NCBI RefSeq assembly: GCF_026241155.1 | Contig: NZ_JAPFGP010000022.1 | Span: forward strand, 1 to 64,000 | Origin: Paucibacter sp. PLA-PC-4 | GTDB lineage: Bacteria > Pseudomonadota > Gammaproteobacteria > Burkholderiales > Burkholderiaceae_C | Reading direction: 5' to 3' | DNA: 64,000 nucleotides | Shown: piece by piece, positions 18,002-26,362 of the stretch | Position numbering within the stretch: position 1 is the first letter of the stretch | Layout of the letters: every line of letters starts with the position of its first letter | Translations under genes and position numbers: made by a program | Notes under the pieces: model-generated | What the model saw: the letters and a program-made list of their open reading frames with translations, nothing else | Databases searched by the model: none | What the model was told of the DNA's origin: nothing

Positions 18002-19041
18002 ATGCGCCCCGCTCATGGGCGTCTCGGCGCAGTCGCCCCGGTGAGGGTGGCTACGTATTGCTTTTTGTCACGGTTGCATTGACTGTTGTTGCTCTTGTCG
18101 CGGCCCGCTTCGCACTACGGATCGATGGATTGCGGGAACAAGCCCAGACTTTGCAGGCCTATGCCGACGCGCGACTAGTGGCCAATAGTGCGCGTGCCCA
18201 AGCCTTGTACTGGCTGAGCACTCGTCCAATCGGGCATGCTTCTGCCGGCTTTGTTGACGAGCAGCCGCTAGCCTTAGATGGTCGTCGTCTTCGAACCGAG
18301 GAGGGCGCGATCGTCCGTGTGCAGGATGAGCGGGGATTACTATCGCTGAATACCTTGGACCGCGACGGCTTGGGCAATGTGCTAATCAGTCTAGGCGCTC
18401 GAGCAGATCAGCTCAGCTCCTTGATGGATGTGCTCGAGGACTATGCGGATAGCGACAGCCTGCGCAGGCTCAATGGTGCAGAAGCTCAGGACTATTCGGC
18501 GCTTGGGCTGCCGCCGCCGCGCAATGACTGGCTGTTGTCCGTTGACGAGTTGGGCCGTATGCCGATCTGGCAGTCGGAGCCAGCTTTGCGTTCGAAGTTG
18601 CTCCCTTGGGTGGGGGTGAGACGTGATAAGTTGTTCAATCCAAACACGGCGCCGCTCGAGTTGCTGAAGAGCATCTGGCCAAAAGTTTCTTTGGAGCAGT
18701 GGGGCCTGTTTGAGACTCTGCGAAAGAACTCGCCATTTGTCGATGCAGCGTCGGCTACAGCGGCCACGGGGATCCCCTTCGTTGGCGACCAGCTTCTTTT
18801 TCATGGCAGCAACGTTTTGCGCTTGCAAGTTTGGGCTTCTGGGTTGCCGCAAGCGCTTGAGTACAATCTTTTGATTCTTCCGACGGGGGCCGCCGCGCCT
18901 TGGCTGATCCGAGAGATTCGCCAGACAGACCGTCTTGACCCAGCCCATGCCACTTCTGCCGTTGCAAGCCCTGTTGCGAAATTTCCGGTCCCAAGCTCGA
19001 CCGTCGCTGGACCCAGATCGCCTGCCCAACCTACGCCGTGA
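17998..19041 (+). CDS. gspK: T2SS minor pseudopilin GspK
   Basis: 347 residues. The leader is RRSRPGEGG, followed by the pseudopilin helix YVLLFVTVALTVVALVAARF, which lacks Glu at +5 as usual for the tip subunit GspK. The large periplasmic domain has the GspK features: an ERGLLSLNTLDRDGL segment, a helical domain (VLEDYADSDSLRRLNGAE) and DKLFNPNTAPLELLKSI. TTG 17998 is the likely start, with GGAG 7-8 nt upstream and a coupling overlap with the gspJ stop. Confidence 0.88.
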   Translation: MNAPRSWASRRSRPGEGGYVLLFVTVALTVVALVAARFALRIDGLREQAQTLQAYADARLVANSARAQALYWLSTRPIGHASAGFVDEQPLALDGRRLRTEEGAIVRVQDERGLLSLNTLDRDGLGNVLISLGARADQLSSLMDVLEDYADSDSLRRLNGAEAQDYSALGLPPPRNDWLLSVDELGRMPIWQSEPALRSKLLPWVGVRRDKLFNPNTAPLELLKSIWPKVSLEQWGLFETLRKNSPFVDAASATAATGIPFVGDQLLFHGSNVLRLQVWASGLPQALEYNLLILPTGAAAPWLIREIRQTDRLDPAHATSAVASPVAKFPVPSSTVAGPRSPAQPTP

Positions 19042-20155
19042 AGGTCTGAGTCGGTCCGAAAAGTCGCGCGGCCATGCCCCATGGCTGGTGGCCCGCGCCA
19101 TGCTACGGTATCGCTGCGTGAGCTTGGTCGGTGTGCCTGCGGCAGACCGGCAGGGTGCACTGCAGGCTCAACTTGCCGCGTGGCAGCCTTTTCCGGACAG
19201 CGTCTTCTTGGTCGATATGGTGGGCGACCATGCACAGGTTTTCGCGCTTGAGCGTGAGGCAATCGATCGCGAGGAGCCCGTCCCATCAGACTTGTGGCCG
19301 GAGACGCTACTCCATCAGTTCGGTACTGAAGGTCTGCGCCTCGTTGAGTGCCTGGTGGGATATGAGGGACAAGCCTGGCGCGATGGCGTGCTTATGGCCA
19401 GTCGCTGGTGGGCGCAGATCCCGGAGGCCTCCGATTGGCAGACCTTTGTGCGCCAGAGTCGCTTGGGCGCGATGGACGGCAGTGCGCTGTCTGAATTCGT
19501 GCCGAGCCTAGAGCGCCTCAGTTGGTTGAAGCCCTCGCGTCCTGTACGGCGAGCGGACCAGTGGGCTGATGTCGCCCAAGGCAATGAGCGCCTTCTGATG
19601 GGTGCAGTGGCCGTTGTGCTCGTCGCAATCACCGCGTCGGTCGCTCACGATGGCTGGGACTCACGCCAATCAAGTCATGACGCGCGGAACGCTCTGAATG
19701 CGATCAAGGAGGAGGCCTCGCCACTGCTGATGGCTCGGGAGAAGGCTTTGGCCGCAGCTGATCAAAGCGCTGCACTGATCCGGCAAATGACGGCGCCTTT
19801 GCCGCTTGATGTAATGGATCAACTGGCGAGATTACTTCCCAAGGGCGTCACCCTGAAGGAGTTCGACTTGGCACAGCTATCACTGCGGGTGGCCTTGGAA
19901 CTTCCTGCCGATGTAACGAGAGCCAGAGTGGTCAATGAATTGGAGTCTGGTGGGTGGTTCACCCAGGTGAGCGAAGTCAAGGATGGCGGAAATCGCAGCT
20001 GGGTGAGTTTCGAGATGAAACTCTCAGGGGCTCAGGCACCTGGTCGAAGCAGCAACGACGCAGGGTTGACTCGTGGTGCGGCCGATGGAGGCGCCCCGCC
20101 GTTGCTGCCTGAACGACCGCAGCTGATAGCTCCCAAGCCGTCAGGAAAGTCATGA
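18947..20155 (+). CDS. gspL: T2SS inner-membrane assembly protein GspL-like
   Basis: 402 residues with an N-terminal cytoplasmic domain of about 230 residues, one membrane helix (LLMGAVAVVLVAITASVAHD, about 229-248) and a periplasmic ferredoxin-like domain (KGVTLKEFDLAQLSLRVALE). This is the layout of GspL, which links the GspE ATPase to GspM. The cytoplasmic domain is divergent and the call rests partly on position between gspK and gspM. The start at ATG 18947 overlaps gspK by 95 nt; a start further inside the frame cannot be excluded. Confidence 0.8.
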   Translation: MPLLPLQALLRNFRSQARPSLDPDRLPNLRREGLSRSEKSRGHAPWLVARAMLRYRCVSLVGVPAADRQGALQAQLAAWQPFPDSVFLVDMVGDHAQVFALEREAIDREEPVPSDLWPETLLHQFGTEGLRLVECLVGYEGQAWRDGVLMASRWWAQIPEASDWQTFVRQSRLGAMDGSALSEFVPSLERLSWLKPSRPVRRADQWADVAQGNERLLMGAVAVVLVAITASVAHDGWDSRQSSHDARNALNAIKEEASPLLMAREKALAAADQSAALIRQMTAPLPLDVMDQLARLLPKGVTLKEFDLAQLSLRVALELPADVTRARVVNELESGGWFTQVSEVKDGGNRSWVSFEMKLSGAQAPGRSSNDAGLTRGAADGGAPPLLPERPQLIAPKPSGKS

Positions 20156-20772
20156 GCGCGATCATCGACGGCGCCTCTGAACGCAGTGGCTTGAGCCATG
20201 GGCTGCGGCAGTTGCAGGGTCAGCTGCGAGCCAACGCTCGCCTTCGGTGGGGGCTGTTTTTCATCTGCATCACTTTGTGGGTTTGGTCTCTTTTGCTGCT
20301 TCAGGACCAAGCGCAGATTTGGCGAGCCGAAGCAGACGAAGCGTTGGCTGAAGTCCAACGGCTCAAGCCTGTGCAGTCAGCCAAGGAGTGGCCGCAAAGA
20401 GCGGACGATGCCAGCAAGCACCTTGAGGCGGCCAGGGCCATGATGTGGCCCGCAGCTAGCCAGGGGCTGGCTGAGGCCGCCCTCCAGGATACATTGCGGA
20501 CTTGGTCAGAGAAGGCTGGGTTACCCATACGCGAGCTGAGTGTCAGTTCAACATCTGGAGGGGATCCTGCGTTGGCTGTGGAGGGCCTACCTCTGCGTGC
20601 ACGCTTGGTTGTGGACTTCAACCGGATTGGGATGATGGGCTTGCTCTCAGAATTGGGGCGCTCACCCAAAGTGATGCTCGTCGAGAGTCTGCGATTACGT
20701 CCAGTGATGCAGCCGGGGCGCGCAGAACTGGAGGTTCGCGTGCTGTACCGTAGCGAGGAGCGCAAACCATGA
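20152..20772 (+). CDS. gspM: T2SS protein GspM-like
   Basis: 206 residues: a short cytoplasmic N-terminus, one membrane helix (LRWGLFFICITLWVWSLLLL, about 31-50), a coiled region and a ferredoxin-like periplasmic domain ending ELEVRVLYRSEERKP. GspM partners GspL in the inner-membrane platform. It overlaps the genes on both sides by 4 nt (ATGA). Confidence 0.8.
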   Translation: MSAIIDGASERSGLSHGLRQLQGQLRANARLRWGLFFICITLWVWSLLLLQDQAQIWRAEADEALAEVQRLKPVQSAKEWPQRADDASKHLEAARAMMWPAASQGLAEAALQDTLRTWSEKAGLPIRELSVSSTSGGDPALAVEGLPLRARLVVDFNRIGMMGLLSELGRSPKVMLVESLRLRPVMQPGRAELEVRVLYRSEERKP

Positions 20773-21215
20773 TGAGGCCCTTGCAACGCGGGCAATGGAT
20801 TTTCTTGCTGCTGGCCGCTGTCTTGATTGGTTGGTTCTCTAACCCGCAGACCGAGCCGGCCCCGGCTCTGATCAACGCGCGTACCGATCGCTGGGAGTTG
20901 GCCGCACTGCCGACCCAAAGCGATGCCAGTTCGTTGGCGTTGAGAGTGGCTACTTCCAACCTCTGGGGACCGGAGCTCAAAGCCGCGCAGGAAGCTCCGA
21001 TCGAGAACCAGCGGTGGCGTTTGGCGGGGGTCTATGGGTCAGGCAAGGTCGGGGGAGTGCTGGTTCTGTTCGAAGATGAACGCAAGGCGCCGCAACGACT
21101 CAGCGTCGGTGAAAAATTGCCCAGCGGCCATGTCATTGAGGCCGTTGACGGAAATCAAGTGTGTATACGAATTGAAAAGAAGCTTTATCGCTTTGGAGTT
21201 GAACGTCGTGAATGA
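20769..21215 (+). CDS. GspC-like homology-region (HR) protein of the T2SS
   Basis: 148 residues: one N-terminal membrane helix (WIFLLLAAVLIGWFS) and a periplasmic domain with LRVATSNLWGPE, WRLAGVYGSGKVGGVLVLFE and LPSGHVIEAVDGNQVCIRI. This fits the HR domain of GspC, which contacts the secretin. The protein ends right after the HR domain, so the PDZ or coiled-coil part of classical GspC is missing. A PilP-like or GspN-like role is the alternative. It lies between gspM and gspD, overlapping gspD by 8 nt. Confidence 0.7.
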   Translation: MMRPLQRGQWIFLLLAAVLIGWFSNPQTEPAPALINARTDRWELAALPTQSDASSLALRVATSNLWGPELKAAQEAPIENQRWRLAGVYGSGKVGGVLVLFEDERKAPQRLSVGEKLPSGHVIEAVDGNQVCIRIEKKLYRFGVERRE

Positions 21216-23439
21216 AAATCTGTCTGAGCGTTCACCATTGCGCCCCCACACCCTGAATGTGCTGTTAAGCGCAGGCTTGCTCGCGGCGTGTGCACCGCTG
21301 GCGCCCATCATTCCGCCAAGTCTTCCTTTGCCTAACACGTCCCAGAGCAGTGTGGACGGCGGAAGTGATGGTTCCGGGAGCAGGGAGTTGAAGATCGGCA
21401 CGTTGCCGCAGCCGCCTGTAGCCAAGCCTTCAAACCTGTCCAAAGATCTCGCCGCGCAGGATGCACAACTCCGTGCAACTACTGCTGCTATGCAAGGCGA
21501 AGTTGCCACGATCAACCTGCAGCAAGTCCCCTTGCCGGTGTTCATCCAGATCGTTTACGCCGAGATACTGAAGCGCAATCTCAACATTGATCCTGCAGTC
21601 CTCTCGAGAAAGGAGTTGGTGACCTTTCGGACCGGCGCTACGCAAGCGCCTGAGCAGTTGGACAACGCAATCAAGTTGCTGCTGAAGAGCTACGGCATAG
21701 CCGTTGTCGATGTTGGTGGATTGCTCCGTGTGCTGCCTGACAATGCTCAGTTGGGGAATCTTCCCGAGCTACGTCGTGGTGAGGCATCGCCAGATACCCC
21801 CCTTCCGCTGCGGCCCGTCTTCTATCTGGTGGAGTTGCAGGTAGTGCGGCAAACCGATGTAGCCAATTGGTTGAAGACGCTGTTCGGCACGCGCCTGACC
21901 ATTCAAGAAGATATCGGGCGCAATGCACTGCTGTTGAGTGGCACGCCGGACAACATGAAGGCGGCGCTGGAGGCTTTGCGCATTCTCGACCAGCCTCTCA
22001 TGAGTGGGCGAAAGAGCATTTCACTGTCGCCAGCCTACTGGTCAGCTGATGATCTCGCACGCCGACTCAACGAGGTGCTCACTGCGCAAGGTTATGCAGT
22101 GGCCCCTTTGGGGCAGTTGGGGCAGCAGGGTGGAATTCGATATCCCGTCGTGCTGATGCCAGTTTCGGCTGTCAATCAGGTATTCGTCTTCGCTGCCAGC
22201 GACGAGGTTCTCCAGCATGTCACCAACTGGGCTCGCACGCTAGACAAGCCCAACGAGCGCGGCATTGGGAAGAACTACTTCACTTATCAGGTCAAGCACA
22301 AAGACGCGGCTGATCTTGCAAAGACACTGGAGCAGTTGCTGACAGGCAGCCGTGCCCGTCCAACGACCACTACACCTGCAGCAGGCAGTGCTTCTTCCAG
22401 CACGAGTAGTCGACTGACATCGGTGGTTGTGGATCAGTCCTCCAACATGCTCATCTTCCAAGCCGATGCGGATGAGTACTCGCAGATTAGTGCGCTGCTC
22501 CAGACACTCGATCGCCCGGCCAAAGCGGCCCTGATCGAGGTTACTGTGGCAGAGCTTTCTTTGATCGATAGCAGCCAGTTGGGTGTCGAATGGCTTGCAA
22601 CTCATGCCATGAGTAACGGTGCTCAGATCATTGGCGGAACTACAGGTGGTTTGTCGATCGGGTCGGGAGGGGCAACCTTTCGAGTATTTGACACCGTCGG
22701 GCAGGTGCGGGCGGTACTGAACGCCCTAGCTTCTAACAACCAGGCGACCATACTTTCCAGTCCGCGTGTTCAAGCGCGCAATGGTGAAACAGCGACGATT
22801 CAGGTGGGTCAGGAAGTTCCAATAATTACCAGCCAGCAGACCACCACGGGCTCGGTGACCCTTCCAAATCAGTCGGCCGTGTTACAGACCATTCAGTATC
22901 GCAATACCGGCGTGATCCTCAAGGTGAAGCCGGTGATTCACTCCGGTGATCAGGTGGATCTGGAAGTGCAGCAAGAGGTGAGCGCTGCAGCATCAACAAA
23001 CACAGGGGTGAACAATTCACCGACCTTCAGCACCCGCAAGCTCGAGACCAAGCTGACGCTAAAGAATGGTGCTACGGTGTTGATGGGCGGCTTGATTTCT
23101 AACGACAACACTCAGGGGAGTGCCGGGATTCCATTGCTGAAAGACATCCCCGGATTGGGTGCGTTGTTCAGCACACAGACCGTGACCGGCAACCGTCGTG
23201 AATTGGTCATCCTGATCACGCCCTACATCCTCAACGACAGTCACGATGCCGAGTCGATGACCGATGCGTTTCGTAAGATGTTGGGGCCTTGGGCACAGAC
23301 GGCCCGCCCTGCTACGCTTGACGTCCAGCAACTCCAGGATGCAACAAGGCAGGGTAAGCCGACACCTGCCGATTCGTTGGTGCCCGCAACCGTACCCGCG
23401 CCGGTGCCGGCAAGCGGGGCTTCGCAGCCGGGTAAGTGA
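21208..23439 (+). CDS. gspD: T2SS outer-membrane secretin GspD (lipoprotein)
   Basis: 743 residues. GTG 21208 gives a lipoprotein signal ending LLAAC, so Cys28 would be acylated; longer frames extend into the previous gene. Periplasmic N domains follow (INLQQVPLPVFIQIVYAEIL; ALEALRILDQPL; NMLIFQADADEYSQISALLQ), then the secretin core with QVGQEVPIITSQQTT, KLTLKNGATVLMGGLIS and GIPLLKDIPGLGALF. A Pro/Ala-rich C-terminal tail is present. It forms the outer-membrane exit channel. Self-lipidation may remove the need for a separate pilotin, and none is encoded here. Confidence 0.92.
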   Translation: MNENLSERSPLRPHTLNVLLSAGLLAACAPLAPIIPPSLPLPNTSQSSVDGGSDGSGSRELKIGTLPQPPVAKPSNLSKDLAAQDAQLRATTAAMQGEVATINLQQVPLPVFIQIVYAEILKRNLNIDPAVLSRKELVTFRTGATQAPEQLDNAIKLLLKSYGIAVVDVGGLLRVLPDNAQLGNLPELRRGEASPDTPLPLRPVFYLVELQVVRQTDVANWLKTLFGTRLTIQEDIGRNALLLSGTPDNMKAALEALRILDQPLMSGRKSISLSPAYWSADDLARRLNEVLTAQGYAVAPLGQLGQQGGIRYPVVLMPVSAVNQVFVFAASDEVLQHVTNWARTLDKPNERGIGKNYFTYQVKHKDAADLAKTLEQLLTGSRARPTTTTPAAGSASSSTSSRLTSVVVDQSSNMLIFQADADEYSQISALLQTLDRPAKAALIEVTVAELSLIDSSQLGVEWLATHAMSNGAQIIGGTTGGLSIGSGGATFRVFDTVGQVRAVLNALASNNQATILSSPRVQARNGETATIQVGQEVPIITSQQTTTGSVTLPNQSAVLQTIQYRNTGVILKVKPVIHSGDQVDLEVQQEVSAAASTNTGVNNSPTFSTRKLETKLTLKNGATVLMGGLISNDNTQGSAGIPLLKDIPGLGALFSTQTVTGNRRELVILITPYILNDSHDAESMTDAFRKMLGPWAQTARPATLDVQQLQDATRQGKPTPADSLVPATVPAPVPASGASQPGK

Positions 23440-23456
23440 TTGCAGATGTGCTGCCC

Positions 23457-25148
23457 ATGAACGCTCACTTGATTGGCGAACTGCTGCAGGCCAAGGGCTT
23501 GGTCAAGCCCACTGAGATTGAGAATGCCCTGTTGGTGCAGGAACGCCAAGGTGGCCGCATCGGTGAGGTGCTGGTACGGCTCGGTGCGATTTCGACCCAA
23601 ACGCTGTACGCTGCGCTCGCCGAGCAACTGTCTTATCCTTTGCTGAACACTGAGCAACTCGATGAGGGTGCGTTGCGCGCTGCAATGTCATCGATGCGGC
23701 TGCCGATGTCGTGGTGGCTCGATCGGCAGGTGCTTCTTTGGCAAGAAGCCGGTGACCTGCTGGTAGCCAGTGCAGATCCCTTGGATATCGACGTGCGCGA
23801 GGCGCTGGAGGACGAGCCGCTGGCAAGTAGCCTGCGTTGGCACCTGATCTTGCCCAACGATGCGGAGACCTGGGCCCAGCGCCTTCGTATCGATTTCAAC
23901 GCTTTGGGGGGCGGGCTGGATGCACGCACCCTGCGAGAGCTGGCTGAGGACGCTCCCGTGGTGGCCTTCGTCAACAACACCATGGCTCAAGCGCTTGAAG
24001 CCCGCGCATCGGATATTCATGTTGAGCCCGGCGAGCGCGAATGTGTGCTGCGTTTTCGGATCGATGGTGTGCTGCACACCCGCAGTAGCATGCCAATGGA
24101 CCGCTACCCTGCCATTGCATCGCGCATCAAGTTGATCGGCGGTCTCGACATCGCCGAGCGGCGGCTGCCGCAGGATGGTCGCATCTCGACGCGGGTGGCT
24201 GGGCGTGAGGTCGACATCCGTATCTCGTCGATTCCGGCTGTTTACGGTGAATCGCTCGTGCTGCGCTTGTTGCCCAAAGAGCGTGGTGATGTGGGTCTGC
24301 ACCGCATCGGCATGGAGCCCGATCATATGGCCCAGTTCCAGGAGTGGCTGCAATGGCCCAATGGACTGGTGCTGGTGACCGGCCCGACCGGGTCCGGCAA
24401 GAGTACGACGCTCTATAGCGCGCTCTCGCATATCAATGATGGCAATCGCAAGCTGATCACGGTGGAGGATCCGGTCGAGTTGCGCTTGCCGGGCGTAGTG
24501 CAGATACAAACCCAGTCGGATATCGGCTACACGTTCGCGCGTGCGCTGCGCTCTATCCTGCGTCACGATCCCGACGTCATCATGGTTGGTGAAATCCGCG
24601 ATCGAGAAACCGCTGAGATCGCTATGCAGGCAGCCCTCACAGGGCATCTTGTGTTGGCGACCTTGCATACCAATGATGCGCTGTCCGCGGTCAACCGATT
24701 GGTCGATATGGGCATTGAGCCCTATTTGGTTGCGGCAGCGCTGCGTGCAGTGATGGCCCAGCGGCTGGTGCGCCGGCTGTGTCCCAACTGTGCGGTGGCC
24801 CATTCCGACCGCGGGCCGCTTGACGAGCGCTGGGCGCGCCTGAGGCCCAGACTGCTGGCTTCGGCCGATGTGCCTGCTCGGCCAGGGTGGCTGCAAGCCA
24901 AGGGTTGCCCTGCATGTTCAGGCACGGGCTTCCGAGGGCGAGTTGGCATCTATGAACTGGTGACGGTGACCCCGTCTCTTCAGCATGAGATTGCGCAAAG
25001 TGCTGGCATTGACCGACTGACGCAGCTTGCCAATGCTGATGGCCGACGCTCTATGGTTGATGACGGGCTGATCAAGTCGGCTCGGGGTCTAAGTACACTG
25101 GACGAGGTGCTGCGCGCCGCCAGCGCCCAGGACGATCCTGCCGAATGA
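23457..25148 (+). CDS. gspE: T2SS assembly ATPase GspE
   Basis: 563 residues. The N1E domain (LIGELLQAKGLVKPTEIENA) is followed by the secretion ATPase core: Walker A GPTGSGKSTT near residue 309, the Asp box, Walker B (LRHDPDVIMVGEIRDRET) and the His box (HLVLATLHTNDALSA). Near residues 441-487 is the four-cysteine zinc site CPNC ... CPAC, typical of GspE/PilB. It powers pseudopilus assembly from the cytoplasm. ATG 23457 is preferred; GTG 23436, overlapping the gspD stop, is also possible. It overlaps gspF by 4 nt. Confidence 0.93.
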   Translation: MNAHLIGELLQAKGLVKPTEIENALLVQERQGGRIGEVLVRLGAISTQTLYAALAEQLSYPLLNTEQLDEGALRAAMSSMRLPMSWWLDRQVLLWQEAGDLLVASADPLDIDVREALEDEPLASSLRWHLILPNDAETWAQRLRIDFNALGGGLDARTLRELAEDAPVVAFVNNTMAQALEARASDIHVEPGERECVLRFRIDGVLHTRSSMPMDRYPAIASRIKLIGGLDIAERRLPQDGRISTRVAGREVDIRISSIPAVYGESLVLRLLPKERGDVGLHRIGMEPDHMAQFQEWLQWPNGLVLVTGPTGSGKSTTLYSALSHINDGNRKLITVEDPVELRLPGVVQIQTQSDIGYTFARALRSILRHDPDVIMVGEIRDRETAEIAMQAALTGHLVLATLHTNDALSAVNRLVDMGIEPYLVAAALRAVMAQRLVRRLCPNCAVAHSDRGPLDERWARLRPRLLASADVPARPGWLQAKGCPACSGTGFRGRVGIYELVTVTPSLQHEIAQSAGIDRLTQLANADGRRSMVDDGLIKSARGLSTLDEVLRAASAQDDPAE

Positions 25149-26362
25149 ACGCCAGCTACAAATATCGTGCGCAGGACGCTGCTGGCCGCGAGGTCAGCGG
25201 ACAACTGGAGGCGCGCGATCAGGCTCAGGCGGCGCGCGAGCTTATGCGCCAGGGATTGCGCCCGCTGGAGTTGCAAACCCTCGATGAGAGTTCGGCTTTG
25301 CCCGCACCTGCGGTGCGTGGTCGGCGCAGCATCACGGCGGCCGACAAAGTGGTGGCGCTGCGTGAGCTCGGCACGCTGCTGAAAGCTGGTGTCGCCCTGG
25401 AGGAGGCTTTGTCATCATTGGCAGCTGGCCACGTTGGTTCGGCGCTCGGCGCAGCTTTGTCTCGGGCATTGACCTCGGTGCGGGCCGGTCAGAGCTTGCA
25501 TGCGGCGGTGCTGGATAGCGGCCTTGTCTTGCCCGATCATTTGCTGACGCTGGTGCGTGTGGGTGAAGCAAGCGGCCAGATCGCGAGCGCCCTGAATGAC
25601 GCGGCTGAGCAAATGGAGCAAAGTCTGCGCATCACGCAGGAGCTGCGCAATGCCCTGATCTATCCGGCCGTACTCGTGTCTGCTGGTACGGCGGCTGTGC
25701 TGATTATTTTCATTGGCGTGATTCCGCGCTTTGCGCCGCTGCTGAAAGGCTCGCGCGCCAATGTGCCTGAGTTTTCCATGTGGGTGATCGAGACTGCTGT
25801 CGCGATGAAGGCGAATCTGCTGGTGCTTGGTTTGGTGGCTGCGGCCTTGGTCATGGGGGTCGTTGTGGCACTGTCCCGCCCAGGCCTTCGACAAACACTG
25901 ATGGACCGCTTAGCTCAGGCACCGGTGCTGGGGCCATGGCTGCGCGATGCCGAGGTTGGGCGCTGGGCGACTTTGATGGGGACGATGCTGCGCAACCGTG
26001 TCCCGTTGCTGGAGGCATTGAGGCTGTCCCATGGTGCAGCCGGTCTGCGCGACTTTGCGCGGCTGATCACCTCCGCGGCCCGCGAGCTGGAGCATGGGCG
26101 CAGCCTCTACGAGTGCTTTCGGCACTCGAGCTGGATACCGCCTGCCCGACTTAACCTGATCAAGGTGGGCGAGCGCTCTGGCACGCTGGATGCGATGCTG
26201 CTGTCGTTGGGCAGCATGCAGACCGAGGCCGCGCGCCAACGTCAGAAGCAGGCTATGGCCCTGATCGAGCCCGTGGCCATCTTGCTGATCGGGGCCGTGA
26301 TTGGTGTCTTGATGGTGTCAGTGATGATGGCCATCACATCAATGAACACTGGCGCCGTTTGA
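25145..26362 (+). CDS. gspF: T2SS inner-membrane platform protein GspF
   Basis: 405 residues, normal for GspF/PilC. Two T2SSF domains are visible, each with a cytoplasmic helical bundle (LRELGTLLKAGVALEEALSS; ATLMGTMLRNRVPLLEALRL). Three membrane helices include LIYPAVLVSAGTAAVLIIFI and the C-terminal AILLIGAVIGVLMVSVMMAI. It anchors the pseudopilus motor. It is the last gene of the operon. No prepilin peptidase (GspO) is encoded in this window, so processing must rely on one elsewhere. Its 3' end overlaps the convergent sulfatase-like gene by 24 bp. Confidence 0.93.
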   Translation: MNASYKYRAQDAAGREVSGQLEARDQAQAARELMRQGLRPLELQTLDESSALPAPAVRGRRSITAADKVVALRELGTLLKAGVALEEALSSLAAGHVGSALGAALSRALTSVRAGQSLHAAVLDSGLVLPDHLLTLVRVGEASGQIASALNDAAEQMEQSLRITQELRNALIYPAVLVSAGTAAVLIIFIGVIPRFAPLLKGSRANVPEFSMWVIETAVAMKANLLVLGLVAAALVMGVVVALSRPGLRQTLMDRLAQAPVLGPWLRDAEVGRWATLMGTMLRNRVPLLEALRLSHGAAGLRDFARLITSAARELEHGRSLYECFRHSSWIPPARLNLIKVGERSGTLDAMLLSLGSMQTEAARQRQKQAMALIEPVAILLIGAVIGVLMVSVMMAITSMNTGAV

